Source of the DNA: an uncultured Pseudoalteromonas sp.
GTDB taxonomy: Bacteria > Pseudomonadota > Gammaproteobacteria > Enterobacterales > Alteromonadaceae
Direction: 5' to 3'
Assembly (NCBI GenBank): GCA_947493455.1
Contig: CANLRB010000005.1
Location: 1 to 64,000, forward strand
DNA length: 64,000 nucleotides
Position numbers and translations under genes: made by a program. Each line of letters starts with the position of its first letter. The first letter of the stretch is position 1. Positions 10,939 to 20,506 of this stretch are shown here, piece by piece. The notes below the pieces were generated by a model. It was not told the origin of the DNA and searched no databases. It saw nothing but the letters and a program-made list of their open reading frames with translations.

Positions 10939-11080
10939 TCGTAACTCTCTTAATGCTTATTCTGTCACTTCTGCAACTTGCAGATCATTTTTGCAATTAA
11001 ACCACTATTTTGACAACTTATGTATAAAAAACTGGTCTGTTGTGTCATAACTTGGTCGTCAAATATGTGAGATATTCTAA

Positions 11081-11875
11081 TTACTGCAAGCTATCTGGTA
11101 AAAATAACGGTCCAGGATGGCTTGTCGGAATATCCCATTTCTCTGGGTAATCAACCTCAACTAAATAGAGTCCGCCTGGCTTTGCCGTTGCGCTTGCCTT
11201 AGTACGGTCTTTTAAATCCAGCACTTCTTTCATCCAACTAGATGGATACTTTCCAGCACCTATATCGATCAAACAGCCGGTAATATTGCGAACCATATGA
11301 TGCAAAAACGCATTTGCCTTAATATCAATCACAATAAAGTCTTCAAATCGTTCGATATTTAAATGGATAACATTTCGAAACGGTGAATTTGACTGGCAAT
11401 GGACCGCTCTAAATGAGGTAAAGTCTTGTTCACCCACTAAATACGGACACGCTTCACGCATTTTTTCAACGTCAAGAGGCACATGGTAATGACTGAGCCC
11501 GGCACGCAAAATACCAGGGCGATAGGTACTATTATAAATAATATAGCGATAGCGCCGTGCCGTGGCGCTAAAACGAGCGTGAAAATCATCGGCAACAGGC
11601 TTTGCCCAGCGAATCGCAATATTATCAGGTAGCTTAGCATTAACACCTAGGGTGTATGACACCATTTCACGTTTTGCCGTAGTATCAAAATGCACAACTT
11701 GGCCTGTGCCATGAACGCCTGCATCTGTACGACCTGCACAATGTACCTCAATCGGCTGATTACAAATACTCGACAGGGCCTGCTCTAGTTCCTGCTGTAC
11801 ACTGTTTACGTTTTTCTGACGTTGCCAACCAAAATATGACGAACCATCATATTCGACACCCAGAGCTATTCGCAT
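11081..11875 (-). CDS. truA: tRNA pseudouridine synthase A
   Basis: TruA forms pseudouridine at tRNA positions 38-40. The catalytic aspartate is D51 in [11 protein letters not shown], and the downstream [14 protein letters not shown] segment belongs to the family core. Length (264) is normal. It lies between fimV and accD on the same strand, the standard gammaproteobacterial order. Confidence 0.96.
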   Translation of the reverse strand: MRIALGVEYDGSSYFGWQRQKNVNSVQQELEQALSSICNQPIEVHCAGRTDAGVHGTGQVVHFDTTAKREMVSYTLGVNAKLPDNIAIRWAKPVADDFHARFSATARRYRYIIYNSTYRPGILRAGLSHYHVPLDVEKMREACPYLVGEQDFTSFRAVHCQSNSPFRNVIHLNIERFEDFIVIDIKANAFLHHMVRNITGCLIDIGAGKYPSSWMKEVLDLKDRTKASATAKPGGLYLVEVDYPEKWDIPTSHPGPLFLPDSLQ

Positions 11876-12002
11876 AATAAATCACTAAAAATTACAAAGG
11901 CTGCATTATACCCAATTGTACCGATGAGTACTATATCAAGGGGCAATTACAACACCGAATTCCACGTAGTAACAGACTCATTGACCAACTTATAAAAATC
12001 CA

Positions 12003-12026
12003 AAAGCCAGCGCGAAGGCTGGCTTT
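12003..12026 (-). terminator. Terminator of fimV
   Basis: On the minus strand, stem AAAGCCAGC / GCTGGCTTT with a six-base loop, then TGGATTTTT, 23 bases past the fimV stop codon. Confidence 0.75.
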
Positions 12027-12048
12027 CAATCTTGTTAAGACAAACTAA

Positions 12049-15000
12049 TTAAGATAATTTATTTTTCAGTGCTTCGGCTTCAGCATGCACTTCTAACGGC
12101 CCTTTCTCAAGCACCTCTTCAATCACTTTCAGGGCGTTTTCATTATCGTCAATTTCTAAGTACGCTCGCGCTAAGTCGAGTTTTGCCGAAAAACCACCGT
12201 TTTCTGCATCCACGTCGGTTGCATCTTCGCCAGCGAGTAAGTCGTCAAAATCACCTAAGCCTACATCCATATCAACGTTTTTATAAGGCTCTTCTTCAAG
12301 TTCAAAATCATCGCTTTCGTTTAACAATGACTCAATTTCTAAAAACTCACTATCTGCATCGAGATCCTCTTCAATTTCGAGTGGTTCAGCGTTAGGTTGC
12401 TCCGTGAGCAAGTTATCGAAATCGATATCAAACTCGTTAACATCAGTGTCAACCGGCTCTTCGTTATCTTCGAGTTCGCTCAAGAGTGAGTCAAAATCGG
12501 TATTTTCTAAATCATCTATTTTAAGATCTTCATCAAATGATTGTGAGGTATTCTTAAGTTCCTGCTCTAGCTGCGATATTTCATCTTGGGGTGGGCTCAC
12601 TTCAATATCTTGCAAGCTTTCATCAATTAATTCCTCGCTGGTAATGAGGTCGTCTTTAAGGCCAAAGTCATCATCGATATCGTCAAAATCTCCTTGCGTT
12701 AACGATGCTTCAAGCTCTTGTTCTGCTTGTGACTGCTGCAACGGTGAATCATCAATTTCAGCAAATGCTTCGCTCAACTCCAGCTCAGGGTATTCGTCTA
12801 GTTTCTCACTTGGACTATTCGCATGAAACTCTTCATAAATTGAATCCTGATCGCCCGCTTCTTCTAACGACAAGTCAACATCGAGCGGGTTATCGCCCAA
12901 ATCGACTTGTTGTGAATGCTCACCTTCACCAAGCTCTTCATCAAAGTAGCCCATATCAAGATCGAGGTCGTCTAAACTTTCATCAAGTGCCTCAACCGAA
13001 ATCGGCGCTTCATTTTCTTTTGCCTCTACGTTGTCGGCGAGAAGTTCTTCAGTTGCCGTCTGCTCGTTTGCAAGCTCATCATTTACAGGCTCGTCAAGTA
13101 GAGGTTCATCAATTTCAATAATATCTTCATCAATGTTCTTGTCGGTGTCTTCACTTAGCGATTCGGTTTCTAAATCGACGCTTTCGTTAAGCTCATTTAA
13201 TAATGCTTCGTTGTCTTCTAACGCTTCATTAAGCTCAATATCGTCGCTTACAAGGGTATCGACGTCAATTTCTTCATCATCATTTTCGTTCGTTAACTCT
13301 GCATCTAAATCGACTTGTTCGTTAAGTTCACTTAGCAGCGTCTCTTCATCGATAAGCTCTTCATCGATAGCCTCTTCATCGATAGGCTCTTCGTCTATAA
13401 GCTCCTCATCGATAGTCTCTTCATCTACAAGCTCTTCACTGCTGAGTGCTTCATCAAGTTCCGTGTCATCGACATCATTTGTATCCAACGCATCATTTAA
13501 CGGTGTTTCACTATCTAACAGTACCTCTTCTTCAAGATCACCTAACGACAACTCATCCTCTGATAAAGCATCGTTCGAGTGTGCCTCTTCAGCAAGTAAG
13601 TCGCCACTATTATTTTCGTTAGGTAACTCTGAGTGTTCATCAATTTGCTCGTTGAGTTCGTTTAAAAGTGCAGTTTCATCTGCAGACTCTTCGTCAACAA
13701 CCTCTTTATCTACCAGAACTTCATTGGTACGATCTTCGTCTAGCACATCCTCATTGTCGAGCTCACCTTCAAGCATCTCCTCGACCGAATGTGCGCCACT
13801 GTCGAGCAAATCATCGTCATCTTCGCTTTGCAATTCTGAGTGACCTTCGCCTTGCTCGCTGAGCTCATTTAGTAGTGTCTCTTCATCGATAAGATCCGCA
13901 TCTGCGTCACTAATTTCATCGCTTGTTTCCCCGTCAGTGATAAGCGCGTCATTTACAGTCTCTTCATGCACAAGCTCTTCACTCATAGCCTGGTCTTCTG
14001 CAAACTCATTATTTTCGAGCTCATCTGGCAATTCCGACTCAGTGTCTAGCTGTGTCTCAACTAATTCATCATCTGCAAGCGGTGCATCACCTAAATCATC
14101 TAACGAGTCTGGTAGCATCTCATCGAGTAACTCATTGTCCTGTGATAAGTTTTCATCTAAGTCTTCTTCATCAAGAGATGATTCTTGCTCTGTGTGTTCA
14201 TCACTTTCTGACTCTGCTGATTCAGCTATGAGGTCTTCAACTAAATCGTCATCCAATTCGTCTTGCGGGTTTAACTCATCAAGTTCTGGTACCTGATCAA
14301 ATGCACTGTGCTCATCAAGTGCATCTGGCAATTCCTGCATTAAGTCATCGTTGGTATCCGATTCAAGCTCAATTTGTTCATCGAGCAGGTCATCAATTTC
14401 AGCTATTTGGTCATCATCTAAAACGTCGTCGACATCTATATCGCTTGTTTCATCTGTAATATCCGCGAGTACATCATCGCCTAAATCACTTGCTGTAACT
14501 GACTCTTGCTCGAGCGCATCTCCTAAATCAATTTCATCGCTATCATCGACAAGCCCGTGCTCTAGTTCAACATCTGTTGAAGCGGGCTCGAGTTCAATAT
14601 CATCTTCTAAGATTGCGTCAATATCATCTTCTGCAAGTATTGATTCTTGTTCTAGTTCTTCGTTGCCTGTTTGTTCGACAACGTCATCACTCAGGTCTTC
14701 AATCTCAATATCATCATTAATTAGCGCATCTTCGACTTGTGGTTCTGATGACATCTCGAGCAATGCATCAATGTCATCCGCTTCTTCAAAGCTTTGTGTC
14801 AATGTATCATCTAAAGATGTTGGCTCACTCGATTTATTTGCAGCTTCATTAGAGGCAATCAGTGCATCGATGTCATCAAGATCGATACTTTCTTCACCTT
14901 CAACCTCATCGATGAGTGCATCAATATCATCCATATCAAGATCTTCATCGAGATCAATACTGTCTTCTTTGTCTGCTTCGCTTGTCGATGTTGAATCCGG

Positions 15001-16401
15001 CTCTGATTGCTCAGGAATATCTAGCTCAACATCACTATCAATCAGAATATCATCAATATCGATATCCGTGCCCATATCGTCATCTTCGGTCGCTTGAGGC
15101 GCGGCGTCAAAATCTTGTTGTAGTATCGCATCTATATCATCTTCACTGGCGTCTTGTGACATATCAGGCACTAAGTCTTCACTATCAGAGCCAGTTTCAA
15201 ACTCATCAAGGTCAGTATCATCACTCAATAAGCCATCGAGCTCATCCTGATCAAGTAACGTATCAAGCGATGATTGTTCAAGAGCAGGCTCATCTTCTTC
15301 ATAAAGAATATCGTCAGGTTCAGGTAGTTTGTCATCAAGCTGAATTGCATCGTCAAGGCTGTCATCGAGCGGTTCATCAAGTAAATCGTCAAGCGGATCG
15401 TCAAGTACGTCATCAAGCAAATCATCTGTGTTACTAACACCTAAGTCGGCCGTAAGATCATCGCCTAAAGCATCATCCATTAACGGCTCTGGTGGCGCTG
15501 TTGCTTTTGGTGTATCAAATATCGGTTCTTCCGGTTGCTCATTGGCCACTTTTTTACGGCGAATAACCATGACTACGGCAACAATCAGTAGTAGCGAGGG
15601 AATAACTGCAAGTGCAATTAATACATACGGATTATCAAGCAGCTTTGCAAAACTAAACGCTTCTTCGTCTGCCTTTAATTTTGCCCGTTGTTCTTCGAGC
15701 ATTTTATTTTGCTCTGCTAACAGCTTGCGCATTTCTTCAAGCACTAAACTGTCTTTATCAAGCTGCTCTTCAACGACCTCCAACTTGCCCGAGATACTTG
15801 TAACTTGGCGCTTTAATTTTTCATTTTCTTCAAGGATGGCTTCAACATTATCAACTGACGATTTAAACTCGGTTTTTAAAGCATCTAGCTGATCACCTTG
15901 ATCTTGTTTAATTTGTTTAAGTTCTGCTTTGATTTCAGATTTTGCATTATCAACATCCGATTTTTTTGCTTGAATTGATTGCTCTGCGACTAAATCGATA
16001 TCTTGTTGAGACAACGAGCCAGTTTGCTTTTTTTCCCACAGCTGGTCGTCTAGTTCTGATTTTTCTTGTGCATATGCGGCGTTGATACTGCGAATTTCTT
16101 GAATCGAAGGCATGCGTAAGTATGCGCCGACTTTTAAGTGATTAATATTATTGTCTAAAAATGAGTTTGGGTTTTTTTGATACAGTGCCTGCATCACTTG
16201 GTAAATAGATACCGAATCGTTCGGTCGTAATTTTGTCGCTAATCGCCACAATGTATCGCTTTGTCTAATCGGCCCATAAGTGTGCCCTTGCTCACCTATA
16301 TCGACATTTTTCGGACCTTTAAGTCGCGTATTATCATTTGCATAACCATCGGTGGTGACGATTACCATAAACACAAATAAAATCGAAACAAAGCAACGCA
16401 T
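12049..16401 (-). CDS. fimV: FimV/HubP polar landmark protein, very acidic
   Basis: HubP/FimV proteins mark the cell pole and recruit chemotaxis, flagellar and chromosome-origin factors. The 1450-residue protein has a signal peptide (to about 22), a LysM-like peptidoglycan module (about 38-98), a coiled coil (about 145-250), one membrane segment (about 258-280), a cytoplasmic region of roughly 1100 residues built almost wholly of Asp, Glu, Leu, Ser and Ala, and a C-terminal FimV/TPR-like domain (about 1400-1450). The acidic part contains many short repeats such as EETLLNEL and ELIDEE. Gene order truA-fimV-asd supports the name. The serine-rich open frames on the opposite strand are by-products of the acidic codons. 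Confidence 0.93.
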   Translation of the reverse strand: MRCFVSILFVFMVIVTTDGYANDNTRLKGPKNVDIGEQGHTYGPIRQSDTLWRLATKLRPNDSVSIYQVMQALYQKNPNSFLDNNINHLKVGAYLRMPSIQEIRSINAAYAQEKSELDDQLWEKKQTGSLSQQDIDLVAEQSIQAKKSDVDNAKSEIKAELKQIKQDQGDQLDALKTEFKSSVDNVEAILEENEKLKRQVTSISGKLEVVEEQLDKDSLVLEEMRKLLAEQNKMLEEQRAKLKADEEAFSFAKLLDNPYVLIALAVIPSLLLIVAVVMVIRRKKVANEQPEEPIFDTPKATAPPEPLMDDALGDDLTADLGVSNTDDLLDDVLDDPLDDLLDEPLDDSLDDAIQLDDKLPEPDDILYEEDEPALEQSSLDTLLDQDELDGLLSDDTDLDEFETGSDSEDLVPDMSQDASEDDIDAILQQDFDAAPQATEDDDMGTDIDIDDILIDSDVELDIPEQSEPDSTSTSEADKEDSIDLDEDLDMDDIDALIDEVEGEESIDLDDIDALIASNEAANKSSEPTSLDDTLTQSFEEADDIDALLEMSSEPQVEDALINDDIEIEDLSDDVVEQTGNEELEQESILAEDDIDAILEDDIELEPASTDVELEHGLVDDSDEIDLGDALEQESVTASDLGDDVLADITDETSDIDVDDVLDDDQIAEIDDLLDEQIELESDTNDDLMQELPDALDEHSAFDQVPELDELNPQDELDDDLVEDLIAESAESESDEHTEQESSLDEEDLDENLSQDNELLDEMLPDSLDDLGDAPLADDELVETQLDTESELPDELENNEFAEDQAMSEELVHEETVNDALITDGETSDEISDADADLIDEETLLNELSEQGEGHSELQSEDDDDLLDSGAHSVEEMLEGELDNEDVLDEDRTNEVLVDKEVVDEESADETALLNELNEQIDEHSELPNENNSGDLLAEEAHSNDALSEDELSLGDLEEEVLLDSETPLNDALDTNDVDDTELDEALSSEELVDEETIDEELIDEEPIDEEAIDEELIDEETLLSELNEQVDLDAELTNENDDEEIDVDTLVSDDIELNEALEDNEALLNELNESVDLETESLSEDTDKNIDEDIIEIDEPLLDEPVNDELANEQTATEELLADNVEAKENEAPISVEALDESLDDLDLDMGYFDEELGEGEHSQQVDLGDNPLDVDLSLEEAGDQDSIYEEFHANSPSEKLDEYPELELSEAFAEIDDSPLQQSQAEQELEASLTQGDFDDIDDDFGLKDDLITSEELIDESLQDIEVSPPQDEISQLEQELKNTSQSFDEDLKIDDLENTDFDSLLSELEDNEEPVDTDVNEFDIDFDNLLTEQPNAEPLEIEEDLDADSEFLEIESLLNESDDFELEEEPYKNVDMDVGLGDFDDLLAGEDATDVDAENGGFSAKLDLARAYLEIDDNENALKVIEEVLEKGPLEVHAEAEALKNKLS

Positions 16402-16572
16402 GTTAACCCTTAAATAATCAGCCTTTGCAACCGGATACGCAAAGTGTCTTCTTTTTATTATGCAAAATACGCGCCACGAAAAAGCTGCTCAACCTTTGCA
16501 AGTTGCGTGGTACGCGTCTTTAAACCTGAGTAAAACTATAAACCAGATATCGTTGAATATCCATCAAATCGC

Positions 16573-16598
16573 TTTAATACTAAGAGCTTAGTATTAAA
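16573..16598. repeat. Perfect inverted repeat in the gap upstream of fimV
   Basis: Two 12-base arms, TTTAATACTAAG and its complement, are separated by AG. They sit about 170 bases upstream of fimV and downstream of asd. Without a T-run on either side it reads more like an operator than a terminator. The rest of 16402-16722 shows no gene. Confidence 0.5.
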
Positions 16599-16722
16599 AA
16601 TAAGCAGTCGAATTTAATTCAAGCTAATAAGCTGTAACTAAATGAGATTTTGGTATGAAAGTGCCTGATAGCGCGGCGCTGAGCAGAACATCTAACCACA
16701 ATATTATTGTGAGGCAGATAAA

Positions 16723-16747
16723 GGCAAGGTTAAGGCAAAACCTTGCC
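16723..16747 (-). terminator. Terminator of asd
   Basis: Stem GGCAAGGTT / AACCTTGCC with a seven-base loop, followed on the minus strand by TTTATC, 17 bases beyond the asd stop codon. Confidence 0.65.
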
Positions 16748-16763
16748 ATAAAAAGTGACTTAG

Positions 16764-17780
16764 TTATAAATAGCTTTCAATCAACTTTTCAGCGATTTGC
16801 ACACTATTTGTGGCAGCACCTTTACGTGTATTGTCAGACACAACCCACATATTTAGACCATGCGGATGAGAAATATCTTGACGTAATCGACCCACATACA
16901 CAGTATCACTGCCACTTGCATCGCTAACAGGTGTTGGATAATCTTCAGCATCGTCAATAAGTTCAATGCCTTGTGCATCATTAAGCAATTGCTTTACTTG
17001 TTCAATATCGTAAGGCATACGCGTTTCTAAATGAATCGCTTCGGCATGGCCATAAAACACAGGAACACGAACTGCGGTTGGATTAACCGCAATACTTTGA
17101 TCACCGAGTATTTTTTGAGTTTCCCAAACCATTTTCATTTCTTCACGGGTATAACCATTGTCTTCAAAGGTGTCAATTTGCGGGATCACATTAAATGCAA
17201 TTTGCTTTGGAAACACATCATTTTCAAGCGGTCGCGCGTTCATTAAATTGGCTGTTTGCTTAGCAAGTTCATCAACCGCTTTTTTACCGCCGCCCGATAC
17301 TGACTGATAGGTCGATACATTAATACGTTCGATACCAAATGCATCATAAATTGGTTTAAGTGCCATCACCATTTGAATCGTCGAACAATTTGGATTTGCA
17401 ATAATATTGCGGTTACGAAAATCTGCCAAACTCATTTCATTCACTTCAGGTACAACCAGCGGAATATCGTAGTCATATCGAAAATGTGATGTGTTATCTA
17501 TCACCACGCAACCAGCTTCTGCCGCAATTGGCGCATATTTTTCTGAGACACTGCCGCCTGCTGAAAATAAAGCAATGTGCGCGTTCGCGAAATCGAACGT
17601 TTCTACATCAATCACTTCAATTTCTTCGCCATTGAACGAAATATCTTCGCCCGCACTGCGCTCACTCGCCAACAAATACAGCGTATCAACAGGAAACTTT
17701 CGCTCCGCGAGTGTTTCAATAATCTGACGGCCCACTAAGCCTGTCGCACCCAGCACGGCTACGTTGAATTTTTGTGACAT
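16764..17780 (-). CDS. asd: Aspartate-semialdehyde dehydrogenase
   Basis: Asd reduces aspartyl phosphate to aspartate semialdehyde, the branch to lysine, diaminopimelate, threonine and methionine. The 338-residue protein has the NADP motif GATGLVG at 11-17, the catalytic C132 in NPNCSTIQ and the substrate segment VSGGGKKAVDEL. The intact active-site cysteine separates it from the inactive Usg paralogue that occupies this position in some enterobacteria. It begins two bases after pdxB ends and is probably co-transcribed. Confidence 0.93.
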   Translation of the reverse strand: MSQKFNVAVLGATGLVGRQIIETLAERKFPVDTLYLLASERSAGEDISFNGEEIEVIDVETFDFANAHIALFSAGGSVSEKYAPIAAEAGCVVIDNTSHFRYDYDIPLVVPEVNEMSLADFRNRNIIANPNCSTIQMVMALKPIYDAFGIERINVSTYQSVSGGGKKAVDELAKQTANLMNARPLENDVFPKQIAFNVIPQIDTFEDNGYTREEMKMVWETQKILGDQSIAVNPTAVRVPVFYGHAEAIHLETRMPYDIEQVKQLLNDAQGIELIDDAEDYPTPVSDASGSDTVYVGRLRQDISHPHGLNMWVVSDNTRKGAATNSVQIAEKLIESYL

Positions 17781-17782
17781 GT

Positions 17783-18910
17783 TTATTCCTCTATAACATT
17801 AAAGCCTAAACGACTTAATGATTCATTTAATATGTGATTTCGCGTGTGCACCTGCACGGTACTAAATTCGCGTCGACCTGGATAGCTTTTACGCAGTGTA
17901 TCAAAGCCAATCTGTTCGATACCCGCTTTCATTAAACCAAAATCGCGGCGTACATCGTAAACGCTATGAACTAAATTTGTGATGATAGTCTCATCGGCAT
18001 TATCTGCCAACATAACCTTTTGCAACATAGGAGATGGTAAAAAATCGCTCAATGTATGTTTAGGTTCAATATCTAACTGTTGACACAATGCCATGTAAAG
18101 CATTTCAGTACCGCGTGCTTTGCCTTCGAGTGTGTGGCCAGCAATATGTACTGAACCAACACGGACATAAGGTAGCAAAGCCAACTCGATATTCGGTTCG
18201 TTTTCCCATACATCAAGTACCAATGATAAATCATTGTGTAACTGCATTCGCTTTAACAGAGCACAGTTATCAATCACTTCTCCGCGACATGCATTGATTA
18301 CTATTGTACCGGACTTTAATGCATTTATTTTAACTTCGTCAAGTAGATACATTGTGGCATTGTTGCCATCGCGAACAAGGGGGACATGATAACTAATAAT
18401 GTCAGCACGTTCTAAAATTTCGTCGTGGCTGACAAAGCTCGATATGTTTTCAGCCTCTCGGCGAGGCGGATCGCAAAGTAAATAAGGTATGTTAAGCGCT
18501 GCAAGTTTTTCTATCAAAATACGGCCAATATTGCCCACACCCACAATGCCAACGGTTTTTTGCGATAAATCGAAACTATCTTCTTGTGCCAAGGCCAGCA
18601 AACTGCTTATTACATATTCAGCAACGGCGACTGCATTACAACCGGGCGCGCTTGAAAAGCCAATGTTGTTTTGCGCTAAGTAAGCTTGGTCAATATGATC
18701 GGTACCAATCGTTGCGGTGCCAACAAATTTTAGCTTGTTAGCATATTGCAGCATAGTCGCGTCAACTTTGGTAATTGAGCGAACTAACAGGATGTCAGTC
18801 TCTTTTAGTTGTTCAGCCGTCAAATCTCGACCAGCAAAACGTTCTATGGTGCCCAAACCGTCGAAGTACTCTTCGACAAGTGGCATATTTTGGTCAGCGA
18901 GTATGCGCAT
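17783..18910 (-). CDS. pdxB: Erythronate-4-phosphate dehydrogenase
   Basis: PdxB oxidises 4-phosphoerythronate in the pyridoxal phosphate pathway. It is a D-2-hydroxyacid dehydrogenase: Rossmann motif VGIVGVGNIG, catalytic Arg in NACRGEVID, the Asp/Glu pair in LDVWENEP and the catalytic His in VHIAGHTLEG, plus the extra C-terminal dimerisation domain. I chose MRILADQNMP at 18910; a longer frame reaches 18970 but its first 20 residues are hydrophobic and unlike the family. It lies between fabB and asd, as in relatives. Confidence 0.93.
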   Translation of the reverse strand: MRILADQNMPLVEEYFDGLGTIERFAGRDLTAEQLKETDILLVRSITKVDATMLQYANKLKFVGTATIGTDHIDQAYLAQNNIGFSSAPGCNAVAVAEYVISSLLALAQEDSFDLSQKTVGIVGVGNIGRILIEKLAALNIPYLLCDPPRREAENISSFVSHDEILERADIISYHVPLVRDGNNATMYLLDEVKINALKSGTIVINACRGEVIDNCALLKRMQLHNDLSLVLDVWENEPNIELALLPYVRVGSVHIAGHTLEGKARGTEMLYMALCQQLDIEPKHTLSDFLPSPMLQKVMLADNADETIITNLVHSVYDVRRDFGLMKAGIEQIGFDTLRKSYPGRREFSTVQVHTRNHILNESLSRLGFNVIEE

Positions 18911-18956
18911 AACGAGCCCTAACTTTAAAAAAGGCATATTGTACGCGCATAAAAAA

Positions 18957-18982
18957 AGCCACTCAATCACTTGAGTGGCTTA
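18957..18982 (-). terminator. Terminator of fabB
   Basis: On the minus strand, stem AAGCCACTCAA / TTGAGTGGCTT around a four-base loop and then seven Ts, about 20 bases after the fabB stop. It separates fabB from the pdxB-asd unit. Confidence 0.85.
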
Positions 18983-19003
18983 AATACAAATAATTAAGCT
19001 AAA

Positions 19004-20218
19004 TTAGCCTTTATACTTTTGCATTACGAGCGTTGCATTCGTACCGCCAAAGCCAAAGCTGTTTGACATCACAGTATTAATTTCAACGTCACGTTTTTCT
19101 GTCACGATATCAAGACCTGCAGCTTTTTCATCAAGCTCATCAATATTAATTGATGGTGCTACAAAGTTGTTGTCTAGCATGAGTAGTGAATAGATAGCTT
19201 CGTGAACACCTGCAGCACCAAGCGCGTGACCTGTCATTGCTTTTGTTGCACTAATTGCTGGCGAGTTGCCACCAAACACTTCTTGAATTGCGCCAAGCTC
19301 TTTAACATCACCAACTGGCGTTGACGTGCCGTGTGTATTTAGATAGTCAACACCACCTTCAACACCTTCTAATGCTTGTTGCATACAGCGAACCGCACCT
19401 TCACCAGACGGCGCAACCATATCAAAACCATCAGACGTTGCACCATAACCGACAATTTCTGCGTAGATTTTTGCACCACGCGCAAGCGCATGCTCTAGTT
19501 CTTCAACAACAACGATACCGCCGCCACCTGAAATTACAAATCCATCACGTGCAGCATCGTAAGTACGTGATGCCTTTTCTGGTGTGTCATTATATTTAGT
19601 TGATAGCGCCCCCATCGCGTCAAATTCCATCGCTAGCGTCCAGTGTAGTTCTTCACCACCACCTGCAAATACAACATCTTGCTTACCAAGTTGAATTTGT
19701 TCTACCGCATGACCAATACAGTGCGCAGACGTTGCACACGCTGAGCTAATTGAATAGTTAACACCTTTAATTTTAAATGGTGTTGCTAAACATGCTGACG
19801 CGGTCGATGCCATTGTACGCGGCACCATATACGGACCTACGCGCTTTACACCTTTTTCACGTAAAATATCGGCAGCTTCTACTTGGTTTTTAGATGAACC
19901 ACCACCCGAACCAACTACAAGGCCAGTACGTGGATTTGATACTTGCTCTTCAGTTAAACCCGAATCTTCAATAGCTTGATCCATTGAAATGTATGAAAAT
20001 GCAGCCGCATCACCCATAAAACGCATCGCTTTACGGTCAACCACAGTTTTTGGATCTAAATCAATGCTTCCAGATACGTTTGAACGTAACTTTAAGTCAG
20101 CAAATTCTTGATTAAACTCAATACCAGAACGTCCAGCTTTTAAAGACTCTAATACTTCTTGTTTGTTATTACCGATACTTGAAACGATACCGATCCCGGT
20201 AATTACCGCTCTTTTCAT
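19004..20218 (-). CDS. fabB: Beta-ketoacyl-ACP synthase I
   Basis: FabB elongates acyl-ACP and is needed for the unsaturated branch of fatty acid synthesis. The 404-residue thiolase-fold enzyme has the nucleophile C161 (SSACATSAH), the two catalytic histidines ([11 protein letters not shown] and [10 protein letters not shown]) and the FGFGGTNA C-terminal motif. It is a single-gene unit with its own terminator. The gap 20219-20506 separates it from divergent mnmC and holds both promoters. Confidence 0.96.
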   Translation of the reverse strand: MKRAVITGIGIVSSIGNNKQEVLESLKAGRSGIEFNQEFADLKLRSNVSGSIDLDPKTVVDRKAMRFMGDAAAFSYISMDQAIEDSGLTEEQVSNPRTGLVVGSGGGSSKNQVEAADILREKGVKRVGPYMVPRTMASTASACLATPFKIKGVNYSISSACATSAHCIGHAVEQIQLGKQDVVFAGGGEELHWTLAMEFDAMGALSTKYNDTPEKASRTYDAARDGFVISGGGGIVVVEELEHALARGAKIYAEIVGYGATSDGFDMVAPSGEGAVRCMQQALEGVEGGVDYLNTHGTSTPVGDVKELGAIQEVFGGNSPAISATKAMTGHALGAAGVHEAIYSLLMLDNNFVAPSINIDELDEKAAGLDIVTEKRDVEINTVMSNSFGFGGTNATLVMQKYKG

Positions 20219-20506
20219 GGAAGTTCCCCTAGTTTTAAAACTTAATTGCGCCCTATTCTACGGATAAATTCCGTGTAACTGGTCAGCTTTCATTAAAATT
20301 TGTTTTAGTTGAGACCATTAAACTATGATTTTGTTCATATTTGTAGCCTCGCACTTAATTTTGATCAACTTTTCTAAGAATTTTAAGTACAATAGCGTCA
20401 ATTTCACCCTAGTTTGCCTCAGACTCTCGTCTGTCACCTTAAGACCAATCGCATACATTTGCTGATAATGGCGAGTTTGAATGCTAAATTAAATCGGTTA
20501 CACACT

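Noticed and set aside
13031-15097. Long serine-rich open frames opposite fimV (for example 13031-13843, 14351-15097)
   Set aside because: They are the antisense reading of acidic GAT/GAA-rich codons, have near-pure serine composition and no ribosome sites.
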